Assembly: GCA_903924185.1 (NCBI GenBank)
Contig: CAIYAN010000099.1
Location: 1 to 15,948, forward strand
DNA length: 15,948 nt
Origin: an uncultured Opitutia bacterium
GTDB taxonomy: Bacteria > Verrucomicrobiota > Verrucomicrobiia > Opitutales > UBA953
Direction of reading: 5' to 3'
This document shows positions 12,501-15,948 of the stretch, one piece after another. A model generated the notes under the pieces. The model did not search any database. It had not been told where the DNA came from and saw only the letters and a list, made by a program, of their open reading frames with translations. Numbering within the stretch: position 1 is the stretch's first letter; every line of letters starts with the position of its first letter. The translations under genes were made by a program, and so were the position numbers.

Positions 12501-12851
12501 CGCCAGCAGTGTCGAGCGTAGCAGCTCTTGGAAGCGCCCTCGATCGTACTGGCGGTAATCCAGGCGCAGGCGATTGCACAGCTCGACCCGCTCATTCTTG
12601 TCGATGGCCTCTTGGGCCTGTCCTTTGAGCGCAGCGTTGTCTTCGGCCTCAGCCGCATGCTTGAGCTTGCTGACGACCCGGACGACGAACTCGGCGGCGG
12701 CCGCACGCGTGAAGGTGAGGGCGGCGATCTGCTCGGGTTTGACTTCCTTGCGGAGGAGCAGGCCGATGATGCGGTCCGAGAGTTGGAAGGTCTTGCCGGT
12801 GCCGGCAGAGGCGCGGATGGCCAGGTTATCGTTGGTGGCAGGGGCACTCAT
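9531..12851 (-). CDS. AddA/RecB-like UvrD-family helicase-nuclease
   Basis: 1106 residues, an ATP-dependent SF1 helicase fused to a PD-(D/E)XK nuclease. Motifs in order: Walker A ASAGTGKT (14-21), motif Ia LTFTRAAAAEF, Walker B DEFQDT (397-402), motif III VVGDPKQSLYEWRSGN (429-444), motif V ITIHRSKGLEYDVVYMP (735-751) and motif VI VGMTRAKHRLVLI (817-829). The C-terminal nuclease shows H955 (GTVVHGYF), D1036 (CQFDRVH), D1050 and K1052 (FDFK) and the QMGMY motif (1068-1072), so the active site looks intact. This is the architecture of AddA and RecB, which unwind and degrade DNA ends for recombination. The start ATG is 2 bp after the stop of the AddB-like gene, so the two form one operon and very likely one complex. 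Length is near that of AddA (about 1200). No promoter lies between them. Confidence 0.93.
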   Translation of the reverse strand: MSAPATNDNLAIRASAGTGKTFQLSDRIIGLLLRKEVKPEQIAALTFTRAAAAEFVVRVVSKLKHAAEAEDNAALKGQAQEAIDKNERVELCNRLRLDYRQYDRGRFQELLRSTLLASNRLTMGTLDGFFAKLVNNFSLEVGISSGVATTVPDSEADKNRLEALSHVLQGADRERQAQLLASLADYNDEKNSASPIENLLEMAKNHHELYTLTPESSKWGQEDVIWGNTPPRWAGYAKKTEDGRDWAVLNDWIDNTFVETVPKALELLKGAVASGRASSGDASMVLNFLEEALNAKAGLPVTLSYDKNPYTLSLEQAAAARNVALGMVDRLVTARFRQTRALHSCLKSYEEAYQKINREGGRLGFSDYVTLLLSTPELDKLDIEYRLDCTIKHWLLDEFQDTGTQQFEVLKRNIAEIISAPPEDRTAFVVGDPKQSLYEWRSGNRRLLTEVGSDIVQGGGKLKPMDETRRCAPPVLDLVNAALGRLSPTVFTVNPNETEGFSPKAASEWAAVFSEQKAIRPESGIFPKGEASWIKLPKSETDDDCVAQAKWIAAHLHQKSGGIIGEDGRLRPGMTCAILVSKNDDATVITDTLRRAGIDATDEAKLSAMKDNPATVGLIGLLHATVHSDNGLPKGFAEMSPAANAYIRQCGGWPLACARIASTFAAKGAEALVNELTAGIDYTDDRGFIRKRIGQFRTLAAQYDREGERDLEDFVAFCENTQMRDKADPRTVQVITIHRSKGLEYDVVYMPRLNDSKIRMSQPRGGQLLTLQGPDFKPSWLLCSPGEAVTRLDDRLAAAQAEAKAESGYGSLCKVYVGMTRAKHRLVLISNELSKSQQTGFNKNATTYDIALFLEKVLPDKKSSTVELKGQPDAKLVWASDANDDGWITTRIAAEEKKADKLGALAKPQAVDTSGFSPATRLKRVLPSKGNKHFTRAWQPQTDDAKGMAFGTVVHGYFAHLEWDADAFLAKIGELPMEEVSIPVKTKAIERITRCLAVPEIREILLTKPSADALLWCERDAVLRNVNGEYVSCQFDRVHIVPGKRATIFDFKTDGGTLPKLLENYRHQMGMYRDAVAKLTGLKVEQVEVYLIHAHANNPGIAKVEF

Positions 12852-12853
12852 GG

Positions 12854-15838
12854 TTAGGCAATCGGGTTGGGGTTGACCTGGCCGAGTAGGGTGAGGTCGA
12901 GGTAGTTGCCAGCTGCCCGTCGCGAGAGTTCCTCGTCAACGATGGGGTAGGCCGGCTCTTTTTCGGGTGGCTGGAAGTTCTGGTTCTCGCCCGACTGGAT
13001 GCGGCGGACGATTTCCTCGAGCGCTTTGACCGCGTGTGTGGCGACCTTCTCGTAATTCTCCCAGACTTGCACGGCATCCGGTGTGGCCGCAGCGGTGATG
13101 CAGATGTAGGCGAGTTCGAGCGACTGGATCTCCGGCCGCAGGGTGGTCAGGAGGTGGTGGTAGGCCGGTAACTGAAGGTCGGTCCAACCCATGTCCTGCT
13201 GCTTAAGCTCTTTCTTGAGTTGCTTGGGGAGTACAAAGTCGATGCCCGGCATGCGCGGGGCGTTGACGTTCAGTTCCTTGACGTGCTCGCCTTCGGGGTT
13301 CCTGGCTGTATCGAAGCTCTTGTAGTCGATGAGCCGGTATTTACCCGTGGCGGCGTGGAAGTCCAAACGGTCATAGCGGCCCCGGACTTTCATCGTCCCG
13401 ATCTTGGCCTCCTTGGGCAGCCACTCCTCGACTTCATGGATGACCCAGCCGTCGCGGACGAGCTGAGCCTGGTGCGGCGCAAAGTTCGCCAAGCGTTCCC
13501 GGGCCGTCTCCCGCTGCAACTGGAGCCCTGGCTCGAGGTTGCGGCCGTAATGCTTCTCGAAGTAGGCGTCCAAGGCTTCGTCGAACTTCTTGGCGATCGC
13601 GACTTCGTCGTCGAGGAGGCGGTTGGCCTTATCCTTCGCGAAGTGGTAGAGGGTGTCGTGAATGAGCGTGCCGAAGCCCGCGCGGTCCAGTTCGGCACCT
13701 CCGTGGGTCGACTCCGACATCCCGAGCGCGTTCTTGAGCCAGAAGTCCGATGGGCTGGAGAGGTACTGCTTGAAGGTCGTGACCGAGATCTTCTCCTGCA
13801 TCTTCTTCACCATATCGGCCTTGCCGAGCGGCTGGAAGCGATGGCCGGCCGGGATGTCCCAGAAGGGTTCCTCTTGGGCGGGGATGTCCTTCTCGAATAG
13901 GTGGCCGACCCGTGCGGTCAGTTCACTGTCCGGGCAGAGGAAGAGGATGCGGGATGGGCGCAGGCCTTCGCCCTCGCTGTTGAAGCGCGGCACGATGATG
14001 TCGAGGCGACCTTGGCGCAGGTTGCCGTCGGTGCCTTCGCGGCGGCGCCGCAGTTGCTCGAGCGTATAGGCGGCGTTGGCGAAGACTTGGTCGTTGGAGG
14101 TCAGGCCGAGGGTCGCCCGCATGCTGGCCGGCAAGAAGGGGTCGGCATGGGCCACGCGTGGTACGAGGTCGTCGGTCAGGCCAAACACCACGAGGTGCGG
14201 GACCGGGTCCCAGGGGGCTTCGATCCAGCCGGGCAGGTTGACGGGTTCCGCCGCCAGGCTTTGCCGGTAGGAGTCTTCGCCCGAAATGCTCAGCGCGAGC
14301 CGGACCCACTGCGTGTTGCTGAGGTTGAAGCTGGCGGCGTTGACTTCGGACATGTCGCGCAGGGTTTCCTCGATCCGCTCGCACACCTTGACGGTGAAGT
14401 CCTGCTCCAGTTCGCCTTCGCCGAAGTCCTGTGGGCTTTGGGCGAGGGCGAGCAGGGCGAGGCCGAGGTCGAGGAAGTCCAGCGTGCGGTGCTGGTTAAG
14501 TGTATCGATTACGGTCTGGAGGTGCTGAGTGAGCTCTTTGACATGGTTGTACTGGCGGAGCTCCCGTCCGTCCTGCTCGTCGGGCTTGTTCTTGTCGGCC
14601 GAGAACTCGAGGGCGTAGGCCAGCGTATCGTCGAGGTCTTGGGGTGGCATGCACTGGCTCAGTGAATCCAGCTGCTGGTTGAGCCTGAACTGGCTGATCG
14701 TCTGTCCAAATAAGTTGCGCACGAGCGCTGGGTGCATGACCGCCTTGCGCAGTTTGGCGAACGTGGGCTGATCCACCACATCGAGCCAAGCCTTGGCCAG
14801 ATGGTGCAGGCCGTGGCTGGCGTGTTTGACCCCGAGCGGGTTGACGACCTCGGCACCGAGGTCATGCATCCCTTCGGCGAGCAGGCCTGTATGTTCGTGG
14901 CGGTCGCAGGGGGCGATCGACAGCGTCCCGAAGGCGGGCTTTTTCTGCCCCAGCAGTTCCTTGAGGAGTTCGACCCCGGCGACGTCGTCTCGCACGACGT
15001 GCACGCATTCGGCGAAGTTCTTCCAAGCGGTGGCGCGGGCTTGCCAAGCGCTCGGCAGGGGTCGACCCCAAGCGTCGAACGCCTCGGCCTCGTCGGCATC
15101 GGCGCCGATGAGCACGTTTATCTGCAGTTCTTGGGTCATCCGTTCCAACGCGGTTTGCAGCAGGGGCTGGGCATCGATGAGGCCCGCCAACCAGACCGTC
15201 TGGATGCCTTCCGGTCGGCCGGTGCCTTTGGCGAGTTGGACGCGCAGGTCGTCGTGGTCGACGCAGCCCTGGCGCTTAAGCGTATCGCGATAGGCCACCT
15301 CGAGCACGGCCAAGTCGGCCCAGCGCTGCACTTCCTTGTCGCGGGCATTTTCCTTGGCCGCCATGGCCACATGCACGCCGGCGAAGTCGAGGCCCGCGCC
15401 TGAGCCGCCCAACTGCTGGCGTAAGGACATCAGCTGTTCGGCGAAGGCTTGGGCTTGGCCGAAGGTCAGCCGTTCGGTGCGGTCCTTGCCCAGGAGGGCC
15501 GGGAAGTGTTCCGACGTGAAGTTGTCCGACGACAGCACCTCGACCCAAGCGAGCAGGCGCGTGCTTGGGCTGGCCACTTGGTCGTGTCGGTCGCCCCAGT
15601 TGAGGAAGCGCTCCGGCGTCACGATACGCGGCAGCAGGACCCCATTGGGCGCCTGCTTGGCCAATTCCTCGCGGATGAGCCGGGCCGCGAATTGGGACGG
15701 CACGATCACCATCTGGTCGCGCAAGTCGGCCGGCAATCGCCCCTCGGTGCTTTGCAGGATCAGACGGGCCGTCTCAGCCGCCAGCTGCTTGCTCCAGCCA
15801 CAGAACACTCGGGAAGGGAAGGGGGACTTGTCGGCCAT
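12854..15838 (-). CDS. AddB-like PD-(D/E)XK nuclease subunit
   Basis: 994 residues, the first gene of the operon. The C-terminal nuclease domain shows H727 (FGTLIHDTL), D823 and D826 (GRYDRLD), D838 and K840 (RLIDYKS), and the QLPAY motif (889-893), all expected for an active PD-(D/E)XK site. The N-terminus RVFCGWSKQLAAETARLILQ sits where AddB has a P-loop but lacks GxGKT, so no ATPase is expected. The four cysteines that hold the 4Fe-4S cluster of Bacillus AddB appear to be absent: the SVTTFKQYLSSPSDFWLK segment (685-702) has Ser-Pro where Cys-Pro is usual, and no cysteine follows residue 913. With the AddA-like partner it should process double-strand breaks. ATG 15838 is preceded by AAAAGG, a partial Shine-Dalgarno. 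Confidence 0.88.
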   Translation of the reverse strand: MADKSPFPSRVFCGWSKQLAAETARLILQSTEGRLPADLRDQMVIVPSQFAARLIREELAKQAPNGVLLPRIVTPERFLNWGDRHDQVASPSTRLLAWVEVLSSDNFTSEHFPALLGKDRTERLTFGQAQAFAEQLMSLRQQLGGSGAGLDFAGVHVAMAAKENARDKEVQRWADLAVLEVAYRDTLKRQGCVDHDDLRVQLAKGTGRPEGIQTVWLAGLIDAQPLLQTALERMTQELQINVLIGADADEAEAFDAWGRPLPSAWQARATAWKNFAECVHVVRDDVAGVELLKELLGQKKPAFGTLSIAPCDRHEHTGLLAEGMHDLGAEVVNPLGVKHASHGLHHLAKAWLDVVDQPTFAKLRKAVMHPALVRNLFGQTISQFRLNQQLDSLSQCMPPQDLDDTLAYALEFSADKNKPDEQDGRELRQYNHVKELTQHLQTVIDTLNQHRTLDFLDLGLALLALAQSPQDFGEGELEQDFTVKVCERIEETLRDMSEVNAASFNLSNTQWVRLALSISGEDSYRQSLAAEPVNLPGWIEAPWDPVPHLVVFGLTDDLVPRVAHADPFLPASMRATLGLTSNDQVFANAAYTLEQLRRRREGTDGNLRQGRLDIIVPRFNSEGEGLRPSRILFLCPDSELTARVGHLFEKDIPAQEEPFWDIPAGHRFQPLGKADMVKKMQEKISVTTFKQYLSSPSDFWLKNALGMSESTHGGAELDRAGFGTLIHDTLYHFAKDKANRLLDDEVAIAKKFDEALDAYFEKHYGRNLEPGLQLQRETARERLANFAPHQAQLVRDGWVIHEVEEWLPKEAKIGTMKVRGRYDRLDFHAATGKYRLIDYKSFDTARNPEGEHVKELNVNAPRMPGIDFVLPKQLKKELKQQDMGWTDLQLPAYHHLLTTLRPEIQSLELAYICITAAATPDAVQVWENYEKVATHAVKALEEIVRRIQSGENQNFQPPEKEPAYPIVDEELSRRAAGNYLDLTLLGQVNPNPIA

Positions 15839-15948
15839 GGGGATACCTTTTAATTACCCAACCCCAAGCCCTCTGCAACCCCCACCACCTCAGCGTTGCG
15901 AAGGGTTATTCACAGGGCACATTTGATAATCAAATAATATATCCGCCC
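15839..15948 (-). promoter_or_regulatory. Leader of the AddAB-like operon with a 15-bp palindrome
   Basis: On the minus strand the AddB-like start is preceded by AAAAGG, about 7-12 bases upstream. Further up is the perfect palindrome ATTTGATAATCAAAT (15921-15935) in an AT-rich tract (15920-15942). A -35-like TTGATT overlaps it with a weak -10 (GAATAA) 16 bp on, so the palindrome could be an operator. The window ends here, so the upstream gene is not visible. Confidence 0.35.

Noticed and set aside
9531..15838. AddAB-like operon as an anti-phage system
   Set aside because: The domain content is that of the general break-repair enzyme and no defence-specific partner gene is adjacent; housekeeping repair is the simpler reading.

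Overview
The window looks like a chromosomal segment of a GC-rich Gram-negative bacterium. My tentative guess is Verrucomicrobiota (Opitutales-like). It rests only on the general look of the DNA: weak or absent Shine-Dalgarno sequences, DUF4339/GYF_2 and PspC proteins, an AddAB-type nuclease operon, and dense structured intergenic repeats. No rRNA, tRNA, transposase or phage gene was seen.

Layout. Positions 1-9500 are loosely packed, with gene islands separated by 150-500 bp blocks of short structured repeats. The islands are: an excisionase-type HTH gene plus a PIN-domain gene (627-1658, probable toxin-antitoxin pair); a gene-free block with repeats, a perfect 20-bp inverted repeat and an orphan terminator that may mark a small RNA (1659-2873); a membrane locus (2874-5971) with a GYF_2/cold-shock-like/PspC protein facing a zinc-ribbon CPBP intramembrane protease, then a GYF_2 membrane protein and an unknown single-pass protein; a DUF3800 protein (6492-7121); and three unrecognised genes (7610-9417). 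From 9531 to 15838 the DNA is dense and repeat-free: a two-gene minus-strand operon for an AddB-like nuclease and an AddA/RecB-like helicase-nuclease, most likely the housekeeping double-strand-break resection enzyme.

The most unusual content is non-coding. The intergenic blocks are mosaics of a few modules: three classes of GC-rich hairpin in which stem sequence changes but pairing and loop are kept, two families of 7-bp tandem repeats (TCYGTAC and AGCGGTT), and a 66-bp element with terminal inverted repeats. Some hairpins appear chimeric, joining arms of different subtypes. At three genes the stop codon lies inside a repeat-module sequence. This suggests an active or recently active, structure-maintained repeat family. 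The membrane locus (two GYF_2 proteins around a CPBP protease) is the best protein-level candidate for an undescribed system. Functions beyond domain recognition are inference throughout.
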